64,000 nucleotides of DNA from Gaiellasilicea sp963791905 (GTDB lineage: Bacteria > Actinomycetota > Thermoleophilia > Gaiellales > Gaiellaceae): NCBI GenBank assembly GCA_963791905.1, contig CAWBTX010000003.1:62001-126000 (forward strand). The letters run 5' to 3'. Both the position numbers and the translations under genes were made by a program. The first letter of the stretch is position 1; the number at the start of each line of letters is the position of its first letter. Below, piece after piece: positions 8,406 to 17,424 of the stretch. The notes under the pieces are model-generated. The model had not been told where the DNA came from and searched no databases. It was given only the letters and a program-made list of their open reading frames with translations.

Positions 8406-11400
8406 ATGGACGCGAGATCACTCTACGTCGAGGGCGCGGCGGAGAACAACCTCGACGACCTCGACGTCGCGCTCGGAGGCGGGCTGACGGCGATCGTCGG
8501 CGTCTCCGGCTCGGGAAAGTCGTCGCTCGCGTTCGACGTCGTCTACCACGAGGCGCGGCGCCGGCTCCTCGACTCGCTCTCGCTCTCCTCGCCGTGGTCG
8601 CACGTGCCGCCGGCGCGCGTCCGCCACATCCGGGGCCTGGCGCCGGCCGTGGCCCTCGGGCAGGACTCGGTCATCCGCAACCCGAGCTCCACCGTGGCGA
8701 CGGCGAGCGGCGTGCATCCGTTCCTCAGGCTCCTCTACGCGCGCTTCGCCGACCGCGAGTGTCCGGAGTGCGGGACCGCCGTCGCGGTGCTGACGCAGGA
8801 GGAGCGCCTGCGACGAGCTCGCACGCTACTCGACGGCGATCGCGGAGAGGTGGTCGTTCCGCTCGTGACGCGCGCCTCCGGGACGCACGCGCGGCTCCTC
8901 GACCTGCTTGTCCGCCGCTTCGGCCGGGATGCGCTCGAGGTCGACGGCCGCGCCTGGCGCGGCCGGGCGCTCGCGGCGCAGAAGGAGCACGACATCCGCG
9001 TGCGCACGGCCACGCTCGTGCCGGGCGCCCGCGCCGCGGCGGTTCGCGGCGCGCTGGCCGCGGCCGACGCGCTCGGCGCGCCGGTGGTCGAGCTCCGGAC
9101 GAACGGACGCGCCCATCCGCTTGCGGTCGCACCGGTGTGCCCGGAGTGCGGCCGCCGCGTGCCGACGCTCCGCCCGACCGACTTCCGCGCCGGCCACGCC
9201 GACACGGACGCGTATCGGCTCGACGGACTGACGCTCGACCAGCTGCTCGCGCGACCGATCGCCGAGGTACGGCCGCTGTTGGAAGGTCTCGAGCTCGCTC
9301 CCGGCGCCGCCCGCGCCGTTCGCGAGGCGACGCGACGTCTCGTCGCCCTGGAGAGCGTCGGGCTCGACTTTCTTGCGCTCGACCGCTCATCGCCCACGCT
9401 CTCGCGCGGCGAGGCGCAGCGGCTTCGGCTTGCGGTCCTGCTGACGAACCGGGTCGAGAACGTCGTCCACGTGCTGGACGAGCCCACGATCGGGCTCGAT
9501 CCGGACCAGGTGGGCCGCGTGCTCGAGCGGCTCGCGCGGCTCCGCGGGCCCGTCCTGATGGTCGAGCACGACCGCGCCGCCGTCGCCGCCGCGGACGACG
9601 TCGTCGAGCTCGGTCCGGGTGCCGGGCGCGAAGGCGGGCGCGTCGTCTTCCAGGGGACGCCGGCGGCGCTCTGGCGGGCGACGACGCCGTCGGGGCGCAC
9701 GTTCCCGAACCAGCCCGCCCGCCCGCGCCGCCTGATTGCGGACCGCGCCGAGTCGATCGGGATCCGGGGCGCGCGCCTCAGGAACCTGCGCGGGTTCGAC
9801 TGCGACTTTCCGGTCGGGCGCCTCACCGTCGTCACCGGCCCCTCCGGCGCCGGGAAGACGACCCTCGTTCGCGACGTGCTCGTCGCCTCGCTCGAGGGCG
9901 GCGACCCGGTCGGCTGCTCCGCGATCGCAGGTCCGCGCCTGCGACCCGTCGTCGTCGACCAGTCCCCGATCGGACGAAACCCGCGCTCGAATCCGGCGAC
10001 GTACTCGGGGCTCGCCACGCGCATCCGCGACCTCTTCGCACGCGCGGGCGGCCTGCCGCCGTCGTCGTTCTCCTTCAACCGACCCGAGGGCGCCTGTCCG
10101 GCCTGCGACGGGATGGGCGCCGTCGAGCTCAGTCATCGCTTCCTTCTGCCGACCTGGCTGACGTGCGAGGCGTGCGGCGGCCGCCGGTTCCGCGCGGAGT
10201 CGCTCGCCGTGCGGCTGCCGCTCGGGGGGCGCTCGTTCGACATCGCCGACGTCTTCGGCCTGAGCGTCGGTGAGGCGCGCGAGCTGTTGCGCGAGGACCG
10301 CGGCTCGACGCGGATCCTGGGCGCGCTCTCCGCGCTCGGGCTCGACTACCTGACTCTCGGGCAGCCGTCGCCGAGGCTCTCCGGCGGCGAGGCCCAGCGC
10401 GTGAAGCTCGCGCGCCAGCTCGCGTCGACCGGCGCCAGCGATCTCCTCGTCGTCGACGAGCCGACCACTGGCCTCCACCCGGCCGACCTCGATCGTCTCC
10501 TGCACGTGCTCCGCGCGACGGCCGACGGCGGCGCCACGGTGATCGTCGTCGAGCATCACCCGGACGTCGTCGCCGCGGCCGACTGGGTCGCTCGGCTCGG
10601 CCCGGAGGGAGGGCCCCGCGGGGGCGAGCTGCTCGAGCACGGACCGCCCTCGGCAAGACGACTGCCGCCGGTGCGGCCGCGGGCGAGGCCGAGGAGGAAG
10701 ACGCGCGCCGGCCCCCTGATCGAGGTCCGTCGCGCCGCCGCACACAACCTCCAGGAGGTGTCGCTCGACATCCGCAAGGGCGCCATCACGGCCTTCGTCG
10801 GCGTCTCCGGATCGGGGAAGTCGTCGCTCGTGCTGGACGTGATCCAGACCGAGGCGTCCCGGCGGCTGCTCGAATGCCTGTCCCTGTACGAGCGCCAGTC
10901 GGTCAAGGAGGGCCCCGAGGCGCCGGTCGGCTCGCTCGAGGGACTGGGGCCGACGATCTTCGTCACGCCGGCACGACCGCGCGGCCGACGCGCGACGGTC
11001 GGAACAGCGAGCGAGATCAGCTTCCACCTCGCCGTTCTGCTCGCGCAGCTCGGCGAGCGCGCGTGCGAGGAGTGCGGCGCGCGTCAGCGCCGCCGGCTCA
11101 CTCCCGCGGGAACGGTCTGGAGGTGTCCGTCCTGCGGTGCCGAGGCCGGCCCCGTCGCGCCGCGCCACTTCCTGCCCTCCTCCTACGAGGCCGCGTGCCT
11201 CGGCTGCGGCGGGGTCGGGACGGTCGCGAAGGCGCAGGAGGAGCGGCTGATCGTCCGGCCGGACGCGCCGCTCTGCGCGGGGGCGATGTACTCGCCGGGC
11301 TTCTTCCCGGGCAGCTACTTGTCGAAGCCGGGCAACGGCGGCTACGACATGCTCCAGGCGCTCGCCGCCCGGTACGGGTTCGACCCGTTCCGCACGCCCT

Positions 11401-13139
11401 GGCGGTCGATGGGCGCGAAGGCACGGCGCGCGTTCCTCGTCGGCGACGGCGAGCCGCTCGAGGTCGTCTTCCGGACGAAGGTGCGCGAGAGCGTCCGTAC
11501 CGTCGAGTGGCCCGGCGTCTTCTCGATCATCGAGGGCTGGGACATCGGCGGCCTCTACACCGAGCACGTCCGCTGCGAAGCGTGCAACGGCGAGCGCCTG
11601 CGGCCGGAGTACCGCCGCGTCGAGCTTCGCGCGCAGAGCCGCGCAGCGCTCCACCGAATGCCGCTCGCCGAGCTCGAGCGCCTGCTCTCCGGCCGGCTTC
11701 CGAAGCCACCGCTGCCGAGCGTCGCCCACTCGCTCGCAACCACCCGCACTCGCCTCCGCTTCCTGGGACGGGTCGGCCTCGGCTACGTCCACCTCGACCG
11801 CACGTGCGCGACGCTGTCCGCGGGGGAGGCGCAACGGCTCAAGCTCGCCTCGCTGCTCGGTGGCGAGCTCACCGGGATGACGGTGCTCCTCGACGAGCCG
11901 TCGCGCGGGCTCCACCCGGCAGAGGCGGATGCTCTCGGCGACGAACTCGTCGCGCTCCGCGACCAGGGCAACACCCTGCTCCTCGTCGAGCACGACCGGG
12001 AGCTGATCGCGCGCGCCGACGAGGTCGTCGTCCTCGGCCCCGGCGCCGGACGCCAGGGCGGGAAGATCGTCGCGCACGGGACGCCCTCCCGCATCGCGGG
12101 GACCGCAGAGGGCTGGGCTCTCGGCCGGCCGGAGGCGAAAGGTCGGCGCGAGCCGCGCGTGCCCACAGGCGAGCTCGTGATCCGGCGCCCCCGGGAGAAC
12201 AACCTCGCAGGCGAGGATGTCGCGATCCCGCTGGGCGTGCTCGTCGGGCTCTGCGGCGTCTCGGGCTCCGGGAAGTCGACCCTGGCGGTGGATACCCTCG
12301 GGCTGGCGCTCGCGCCGCCGCGCCTGACCACCTCCGTCGCGTACGAGCGGGTCGAGCCCGGCGCCCACGACGGGATCGAGGGCGCGCCCGCCAGGACGAT
12401 CGTCGTCGACCAGGCCGCCCAGGGCGTGACCTCGCCCGCCGCACACCTCGGCGTCGCCGCCGCGCTGCGGCGCGCGTTCGCGGAGTCGGACTCCGCCGTC
12501 GCGGCCGGCCTCGGCGAGGAGGAGCTGGCGCCGCGGTGCGACGCGTGCAAGGGCCGGGGCTTCGTCGTCGAGGACATGGGCTTCCTCCCGAACGTGCGCC
12601 GCCCGTGCGACGCCTGCGCGGGCACCGGCTATACCGCCGAGGCGAACGAGGTGCGCGTGCACGGCCGCAACCTGCCCGAGCTCGAGACAATGACCGTCGA
12701 GGAGGTGCTCCCTCTCTGGGAGGACGACCGAGTGGCTCGCCCTCTCCGCACCGCGGCTGAGCTCGGCCTCGGCTACCTCGTCCTCCGCCAGCCCGGCTTT
12801 GCCCTCTCCGGCGGCGAGCTGCAGCGGCTGAAGCTCGCCAAGGAGCTGATGAAGCGGAGGACCGAGCCGACACTGTTCGTCCTCGACGAGCCGACGGTCG
12901 GGCAGAGCTCGCGCGACGTCGCGCGCCTCGCCGACGTCCTGCACCGGCTCGTGGACGACGGCCACACGGTTCTCGTCGTCGAGCACAACCCGCAGCTCCT
13001 GGCCGCCTGCGACCGGCTGCTCGAGCTCGGGCCGGGCGCCGGACCGAAGGGCGGCCGCGTCGTCGCCGCGGGAACGCCCGAGCGCGTCGCGGGCGGCCGG
13101 ACACCGATCGCACGCTATCTCCGCGAGGCTCTCGGCTGA
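8406..13139 (+). CDS. Double-length UvrA-like ABC ATPase (four nucleotide-binding modules)
   Basis: 1,577 aa, against about 950 for ordinary UvrA and 750-850 for UvrA2. Four Walker A motifs are visible: GVSGSGKSS at residue 32, GPSGAGKTT at 478, GVSGSGKSS at 799 and GVSGSGKST at 1284. Each is followed by its own signature (LSRGEAQRLRLA, LSGGEAQRVKLARQL, LSAGEAQRLKLASLL, LSGGELQRLKLAKEL) and Walker B (DEPTIGLD, DEPTTGLHP, DEPSRGLHP, DEPTVGQS). Zinc-type CxxC pairs occur in every quarter (CPECG, CPACDGMG with CEACGG, CLGCGG with CEACNGE, CDACKGRG with CDACAGTG). So two UvrA-like monomers are fused head to tail. The long UvrB-binding insert of normal UvrA is not evident, which points to the UvrA2 type linked to DNA-lesion or DNA-intercalating drug tolerance. 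ATG 8406 abuts a palindrome. Confidence 0.9.
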   Translation: MDARSLYVEGAAENNLDDLDVALGGGLTAIVGVSGSGKSSLAFDVVYHEARRRLLDSLSLSSPWSHVPPARVRHIRGLAPAVALGQDSVIRNPSSTVATASGVHPFLRLLYARFADRECPECGTAVAVLTQEERLRRARTLLDGDRGEVVVPLVTRASGTHARLLDLLVRRFGRDALEVDGRAWRGRALAAQKEHDIRVRTATLVPGARAAAVRGALAAADALGAPVVELRTNGRAHPLAVAPVCPECGRRVPTLRPTDFRAGHADTDAYRLDGLTLDQLLARPIAEVRPLLEGLELAPGAARAVREATRRLVALESVGLDFLALDRSSPTLSRGEAQRLRLAVLLTNRVENVVHVLDEPTIGLDPDQVGRVLERLARLRGPVLMVEHDRAAVAAADDVVELGPGAGREGGRVVFQGTPAALWRATTPSGRTFPNQPARPRRLIADRAESIGIRGARLRNLRGFDCDFPVGRLTVVTGPSGAGKTTLVRDVLVASLEGGDPVGCSAIAGPRLRPVVVDQSPIGRNPRSNPATYSGLATRIRDLFARAGGLPPSSFSFNRPEGACPACDGMGAVELSHRFLLPTWLTCEACGGRRFRAESLAVRLPLGGRSFDIADVFGLSVGEARELLREDRGSTRILGALSALGLDYLTLGQPSPRLSGGEAQRVKLARQLASTGASDLLVVDEPTTGLHPADLDRLLHVLRATADGGATVIVVEHHPDVVAAADWVARLGPEGGPRGGELLEHGPPSARRLPPVRPRARPRRKTRAGPLIEVRRAAAHNLQEVSLDIRKGAITAFVGVSGSGKSSLVLDVIQTEASRRLLECLSLYERQSVKEGPEAPVGSLEGLGPTIFVTPARPRGRRATVGTASEISFHLAVLLAQLGERACEECGARQRRRLTPAGTVWRCPSCGAEAGPVAPRHFLPSSYEAACLGCGGVGTVAKAQEERLIVRPDAPLCAGAMYSPGFFPGSYLSKPGNGGYDMLQALAARYGFDPFRTPWRSMGAKARRAFLVGDGEPLEVVFRTKVRESVRTVEWPGVFSIIEGWDIGGLYTEHVRCEACNGERLRPEYRRVELRAQSRAALHRMPLAELERLLSGRLPKPPLPSVAHSLATTRTRLRFLGRVGLGYVHLDRTCATLSAGEAQRLKLASLLGGELTGMTVLLDEPSRGLHPAEADALGDELVALRDQGNTLLLVEHDRELIARADEVVVLGPGAGRQGGKIVAHGTPSRIAGTAEGWALGRPEAKGRREPRVPTGELVIRRPRENNLAGEDVAIPLGVLVGLCGVSGSGKSTLAVDTLGLALAPPRLTTSVAYERVEPGAHDGIEGAPARTIVVDQAAQGVTSPAAHLGVAAALRRAFAESDSAVAAGLGEEELAPRCDACKGRGFVVEDMGFLPNVRRPCDACAGTGYTAEANEVRVHGRNLPELETMTVEEVLPLWEDDRVARPLRTAAELGLGYLVLRQPGFALSGGELQRLKLAKELMKRRTEPTLFVLDEPTVGQSSRDVARLADVLHRLVDDGHTVLVVEHNPQLLAACDRLLELGPGAGPKGGRVVAAGTPERVAGGRTPIARYLREALG

Positions 13140-14095
13140 GCGCGGTCGCGGACGTCGAGATCCTGCTGCTGGCCGATCCCTCGCCGGCGTTGCGGCGCCG
13201 CGTCCTGACGGAGCTTCTCGACGTCCCGGAGAACGATCGCGAGGTCAGGGATCTGGCGGCGCTCGTCCGGCGTGACCCGAGCCTCGACGACCGGCCGACG
13301 GATCTCCGAGCAGCCGCGTTCCAGCTCTGCCGGCTCGCATACGCGGGGATCGGCCGCGAGCATCCGCACGTTCGGGAACTCGCGGAGCACGTGTTAGCCC
13401 AGCAGCGGGCCGACGGCTCGTTCCCGCTTCCCCGCGAAGGGAAGTACTCGATGATGCCGCTGCAGACGGCGCTCCCGTTGCGCGGGCTCGCGGCAGCCGG
13501 GTACGCGCAGGATCCGCGGGCCGAGCGGGCCTACGAGTGGCTTCTCGACCAGCGCCTCGACGACGGCGCGTGGCCCGTCGGGATCGCGCACGGCCTGAAG
13601 GGCTACATCGCCGGCTACCGCCGGCTCCCGGGCTCGCCGGGCTGCCGTGCGAACACGACCGCTGCCCTGGCGGCGCTCTCGTTGCATCCGACGCGCGCGC
13701 CCTCGGCGGCGGCGCGGGCGCCGCTCGACCTCCTGCTCCAGCGTGAGACCCGCGACGAGTGGTCGCTCGGCTGGGAGGTGGCGCGGCTCACGGGCATCGA
13801 GCCGCCGACCGGCTTCGTCACGTTCTACGCCCGCTTCGACCTGGCGTTCGTGCTCGAGCTCGCGGCGCGATGCGGCGCCGCCCGCGACGACCCACGCGTC
13901 GACGACCTCGTGGAGTTCCTGCTCGGCCTGCGCGGCGAGAACGGGCTCTGGCAGCACCCGAGCCACCCCGAGCTCGCGCGATGGCTCACGTTCGACCTCC
14001 TCCGCAGCCTCCGTCGCCTGGAGGGTGGAGACTGGATCGGCCTCGCGCCGCGGACGGCATTCCGGGCGTACCCAAAACGTCGACGGCGCTACTGA
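13136..14095 (+). CDS. Squalene-cyclase/prenyltransferase-repeat protein, probable CTG start
   Basis: About 319 aa if started at CTG 13136, which overlaps the uvrA-like stop as CTGA; 301 aa from TTG 13190. I prefer the upstream start because the residues before TTG (EILLLADPSPALRRRVLTEL) match the DPxxRxxVLxDLL opening common in this family, and no ATG, GTG or TTG precedes them. The body has alpha/alpha-toroid repeats: LAEHVLAQQRADGSFP, AYEWLLDQRLDDGAWP, ANTTAALAALSLHP, LVEFLLGLRGENGLWQHP. Such proteins bind or cyclise isoprenoids, but the DxDD or DDTAD motifs of real cyclases are missing, so it may be a structural relative. A shared transcript with the uvrA-like gene is likely. Confidence 0.68.
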   Translation: MSAVADVEILLLADPSPALRRRVLTELLDVPENDREVRDLAALVRRDPSLDDRPTDLRAAAFQLCRLAYAGIGREHPHVRELAEHVLAQQRADGSFPLPREGKYSMMPLQTALPLRGLAAAGYAQDPRAERAYEWLLDQRLDDGAWPVGIAHGLKGYIAGYRRLPGSPGCRANTTAALAALSLHPTRAPSAAARAPLDLLLQRETRDEWSLGWEVARLTGIEPPTGFVTFYARFDLAFVLELAARCGAARDDPRVDDLVEFLLGLRGENGLWQHPSHPELARWLTFDLLRSLRRLEGGDWIGLAPRTAFRAYPKRRRRY

Positions 14096-14194
14096 CACAA
14101 GCGTCAGTCCGGCTCGCGACTACTCCGCGGAGCGCTACGGGTCCTTAACCGAGTCCTAACAACAGCGCAGCAGGCGGTGCGTCTAACTTCACCT

Positions 14195-16582
14195 ATGGCG
14201 ATTGCGGAGCCTGCCGGGCGCCTGCCCCAGGAGGTGCCGGCCCCGAGTCTCCTCGCGTCCCAGTGGCGGCAGCTCACGCGCGCGGCCACCCTCGTGGCGG
14301 TGCTGACGAGCCCGGCGCTCTTCGTCTGGTTCAAGCAGTACAACGGCTGGAGCACGCTCTGGTCGCTCGCCGCGACGGTCGGCACGATCATCGTCTTCCG
14401 CGGCGTCGCCGAGCTCGTCTTCCGGCGGCTGATCCCCTCGCCGAGCCTGTTCGGCCAGGACAACCCGCAGCTGCGCGAGGAGGACGTCGTCGCACGCCGC
14501 CGCGCCTGGTTCTGGCGCTTCTGGCTGCGGTTCGCGATCTTCGTGATCGTCGTCAACACGGTCGTCTGGCTCGTTCGCGGCGGCTCGTGGGTCGGAGGAT
14601 TCGGCGCCGCCCTGGCGGGCTTCTGGTCGATGATCCAGGACCCCCTGTTCATCTCGCAGGTGGTGTTCGTCCTCTTCCTCTTCATCGCGAACTTCGCGAT
14701 CCTGCTCGGCCCGCTGCTCGCGATGAACCTGACGCAGGTGCGCGGCTTCGAGCCGGGCGACGCCGAGTGGGGCGTGCGGCTCGCGGACGTGCGTGGCCAG
14801 GCCGAGGCGAAGGAGGAGGTGCGGCGCGTCGTCACGCTCTGGCAGTCCGGCGAGGCGTTCGAGCGCGCCGGCGGCAAGCGCGAGCGCGGCCTGATCTTCC
14901 TGGGGCCGCCCGGCACCGGCAAGACGATGCTCGCGAAGGCGATCGCGACGGGGTTCAACTCGCCGTTCGTGTCGATCCCGGGCTCCGGCTTCGCCGCCAC
15001 GTTCATCGGCATCGACGCGATCGTCGTCCGCTATCTCGCGCGCAAGGCGAAGAAGCTGGCGCGCAAGTGGGGCGGCACGTGCATCGTCTTCATCGACGAG
15101 ATCGACGCCGTCGGCATGCGCCGGCAGGCGCTCAACCCCGGCTTCCCCGGACAGACCGGCTTCAGCCCGGCATCGATCCACGACCACCTCTTCTTCGGCC
15201 CGAACGGCGCCCTCACCTCGAGCGGCGACCTCATCCTCGAGACACGGCAGTGGCGCGAGCGCCTCTTCGTCGAGCGGGCCCCGCAGTCGCTCGCGCCGTC
15301 CGGCCTGCAGATGCGACTGAACAGCGCGGTGAACTTCATGTTCCCCGGCATGGGCGGGCAGGGCTCGCTCGCGCTCAACCAGCTGCTCGTCGTCATGGAC
15401 GGGATCGACAACCCGCCGTTCATGCGGCGCGTGCTGACGAGCAAGCTCAACACGTTCCTCGACGCGATCTACATCGTGCCGCGCCGGATCGGCCGCATGA
15501 AGCTGCGCCTGCCGGCGCCGCGTCCGCGCTCCGAGCAGGTCTACTTCATCGGCGCCACCAACGTGCCGATCGACCGGCTCGACCCGGCACTGATCCGCGC
15601 CGGCCGGATGGGCCGCCACGTCTGGTTCCGGACGCCGACGAAGCAGGACCGGCTCGACGTGCTCGACCTCTACATCGGCAAGGTCGCGCACGAGGACGAG
15701 CTCGACCAGCCCCGGCGCCGGGACGAGATCGCGCGCGTGACGAACGGCTACTCGCCGGCGATGATCGAGCAGGTCACGTCGATGGCGCTGACGATCGCGC
15801 ACCACACCGGCCGAGACCGCTTCGGCTGGGACGACCTCGTCGACGCGATGACCACCGTCGAGGCGGGCACCGCCGTCGGCGTCGAGTACATCCCGGAGGA
15901 GACCCGCGCGGTCGCCATCCACGAGGCCGGCCACGCCGCCGCAGGCCACGTCTTCATGAAGGGCGCCGAGTCGACCCGCCTCTCGATCCGCATGCGCGGC
16001 GGTTCACTCGGGCATCACCAGGCGCTCGAGAAGGAAGAGCGCTTCAGCCGGTTCCGCAGCGACGAGATGGCCCGGCTCGTGTGGGCGCTGGGCGCGATGG
16101 CCGCGGAACGCGTCTTCTACGGTGAGAACTCGAGCGGCGTGGGCGGTGACGTCCAGTCCGCGACCGCACAGGCGGCGTTGATGGTCGGCGCCTCAGCGAT
16201 GGGTCCGGAGCCGTTCGCCGTTGTCCCACTGGACGACGAATCGGAGGAGGATGCGCGTAATCGGCTGCTGCAGCGCTTCGAGAGCATCGGCCTCCAGATC
16301 ATGAACCGCACGAGCGGCGGCGCTCCCTTCGAGGCGAACCCGATCGCGGGCGTCCTCTCCGACCGAGACAAGCGTGCGCTCGCGGCGCAGGTCCTCGGCC
16401 AGGCCTACGTCTCTGCGTACAACCTCGTGGTGTACAACAAGGACGCCGTCTCGAGGATCGCCGACAGGCTCGTCGAGAAGCGCGAGATCTTCGGCGACGA
16501 CCTCATCCGCATGCTCGACGACGCGCGGCTGGAGAAGCCCGACGTCGACCTGAGCCGGGAGGACGCATGGCCGACGATGTGA
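14195..16582 (+). CDS. FtsH-like membrane AAA ATPase/zinc protease with an insert in the ATPase domain
   Basis: 795 aa from ATG 14195 (GTG 14177 is an alternative). Four membrane segments lie in the first 190 residues (LVAVLTSPALFVWF, LAATVGTIIVFRGV, LRFAIFVIVVNTVVWLV, VVFVLFLFIANFAILL). The AAA domain has Walker A GPPGTGKT at residue 237 and Walker B FIDEIDA with D301/E302. About 130 residues then separate it from the GATNVP sensor and second region of homology (LIRAGRMGRH). In ordinary FtsH this distance is about 40, so an extra segment is inserted (NPGFPGQTGFSP through RIGRMKLRLPAP). A zinc-protease site HEAGH is at 576-580, with a candidate third ligand in GGDVQSAT. It therefore should unfold and cut membrane proteins. 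It overlaps its membrane partner gene by 16 bases. Confidence 0.88.
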   Translation: MAIAEPAGRLPQEVPAPSLLASQWRQLTRAATLVAVLTSPALFVWFKQYNGWSTLWSLAATVGTIIVFRGVAELVFRRLIPSPSLFGQDNPQLREEDVVARRRAWFWRFWLRFAIFVIVVNTVVWLVRGGSWVGGFGAALAGFWSMIQDPLFISQVVFVLFLFIANFAILLGPLLAMNLTQVRGFEPGDAEWGVRLADVRGQAEAKEEVRRVVTLWQSGEAFERAGGKRERGLIFLGPPGTGKTMLAKAIATGFNSPFVSIPGSGFAATFIGIDAIVVRYLARKAKKLARKWGGTCIVFIDEIDAVGMRRQALNPGFPGQTGFSPASIHDHLFFGPNGALTSSGDLILETRQWRERLFVERAPQSLAPSGLQMRLNSAVNFMFPGMGGQGSLALNQLLVVMDGIDNPPFMRRVLTSKLNTFLDAIYIVPRRIGRMKLRLPAPRPRSEQVYFIGATNVPIDRLDPALIRAGRMGRHVWFRTPTKQDRLDVLDLYIGKVAHEDELDQPRRRDEIARVTNGYSPAMIEQVTSMALTIAHHTGRDRFGWDDLVDAMTTVEAGTAVGVEYIPEETRAVAIHEAGHAAAGHVFMKGAESTRLSIRMRGGSLGHHQALEKEERFSRFRSDEMARLVWALGAMAAERVFYGENSSGVGGDVQSATAQAALMVGASAMGPEPFAVVPLDDESEEDARNRLLQRFESIGLQIMNRTSGGAPFEANPIAGVLSDRDKRALAAQVLGQAYVSAYNLVVYNKDAVSRIADRLVEKREIFGDDLIRMLDDARLEKPDVDLSREDAWPTM

Positions 16583-17415
16583 ATCACCACTCGGCCGCCG
16601 ACGCACCGGCTGCCGCTGCGCCGCCCGGGGTCGTCGAGCCGGTCGCCGATCGTCACGAGCGAGCGCGGCGCAGCTCGTACCGGCGCCGCTTCGCGATCGT
16701 CTACGCCGTCCTCGGCGTCGTCGCCGCGATCGGCATCGCCACGTTTGCCGTCCTGGTGATCCGCGACGCACCGCCGGAGGCATCGGGCTGGTCGAGCTGG
16801 CAGCCGGAAGGAAAGGCGCTGGAGAAGATGCAGCAGATCGCCGACCGGATCCCGAAGGCCTACGTCACCGAGAACAACGACGCGCTCAACATCGCGCGCG
16901 CCCGGCAGCTCGTGGCCCAGGTCAACGAGAGCGCAATCCCGATCGGGGCGATCCTGATCCAGTCCGGCGGTGGGACGGAAAGCGAGCCCGTGGTCTACGA
17001 CGCGGACGGCGCGATCGGGATCGCGATGTGCGGGCTCGGGCCGCAGTGCTCGATCCCGGGCGGGGACTCGTCCGACGCAGGACTGGCGCTGCGCCGGCAG
17101 GCGGTGGAGCTCTCGCTCTACGCGTTCAAGTACGTCGGCGAGGTCGACTCGGTCGTGGCCTTCCTGCCGCCCTCGAGCGACGGCGACTCCGGCGGGCTGA
17201 TCTTCCTGCGGCGCGACGACGTCCGCGAGGAGCTGAAGGTCCCGCTCGACGAGACGCTGCCGACGCGCGCCGCGCAGATGGTGGGTGACGTGCACCCGCA
17301 GGAGCTGGCGGCCGTCGTCCGGCTGACCGACTCGCGCCTGTACGGCTTTTCATACGAGGCGGCTCCCGACGGGAACCCGATCCTCGTCCTGTCCCCACCC
17401 GGCTCTGCCGGCTAG
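16567..17415 (+). CDS. Single-pass membrane protein, probable partner of the FtsH-like protease
   Basis: 282 aa of unknown family. Residues 1-40 are polar and alanine/proline rich, a single transmembrane helix (FAIVYAVLGVVAAIGIATFAVLVI) follows at about 40-65, and the remaining ~215 residues are predicted outside. They contain two cysteines (AMCGLGPQCSIP) that might form a disulfide and an acidic/glycine segment (PPSSDGDSGG). ATG 16567 lies 16 bases before the stop of the FtsH-like gene, so the two are translationally coupled. By analogy with HflK/HflC or YccA beside FtsH, it could be a regulator or adaptor; nothing in the sequence proves that. It ends 9 bases before the convergent LysR gene. 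Confidence 0.72.
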   Translation: MADDVNHHSAADAPAAAAPPGVVEPVADRHERARRSSYRRRFAIVYAVLGVVAAIGIATFAVLVIRDAPPEASGWSSWQPEGKALEKMQQIADRIPKAYVTENNDALNIARARQLVAQVNESAIPIGAILIQSGGGTESEPVVYDADGAIGIAMCGLGPQCSIPGGDSSDAGLALRRQAVELSLYAFKYVGEVDSVVAFLPPSSDGDSGGLIFLRRDDVREELKVPLDETLPTRAAQMVGDVHPQELAAVVRLTDSRLYGFSYEAAPDGNPILVLSPPGSAG

Positions 17416-17424
17416 CGCGGCAGC

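Noticed and set aside
9387..12986. 1,199-codon open frame antisense to the doubled uvrA
   Set aside because: It lies opposite the strongly conserved UvrA-like sequence, is rich in Arg, Glu and Ala typical of GC-rich shadow frames, and has no motif.
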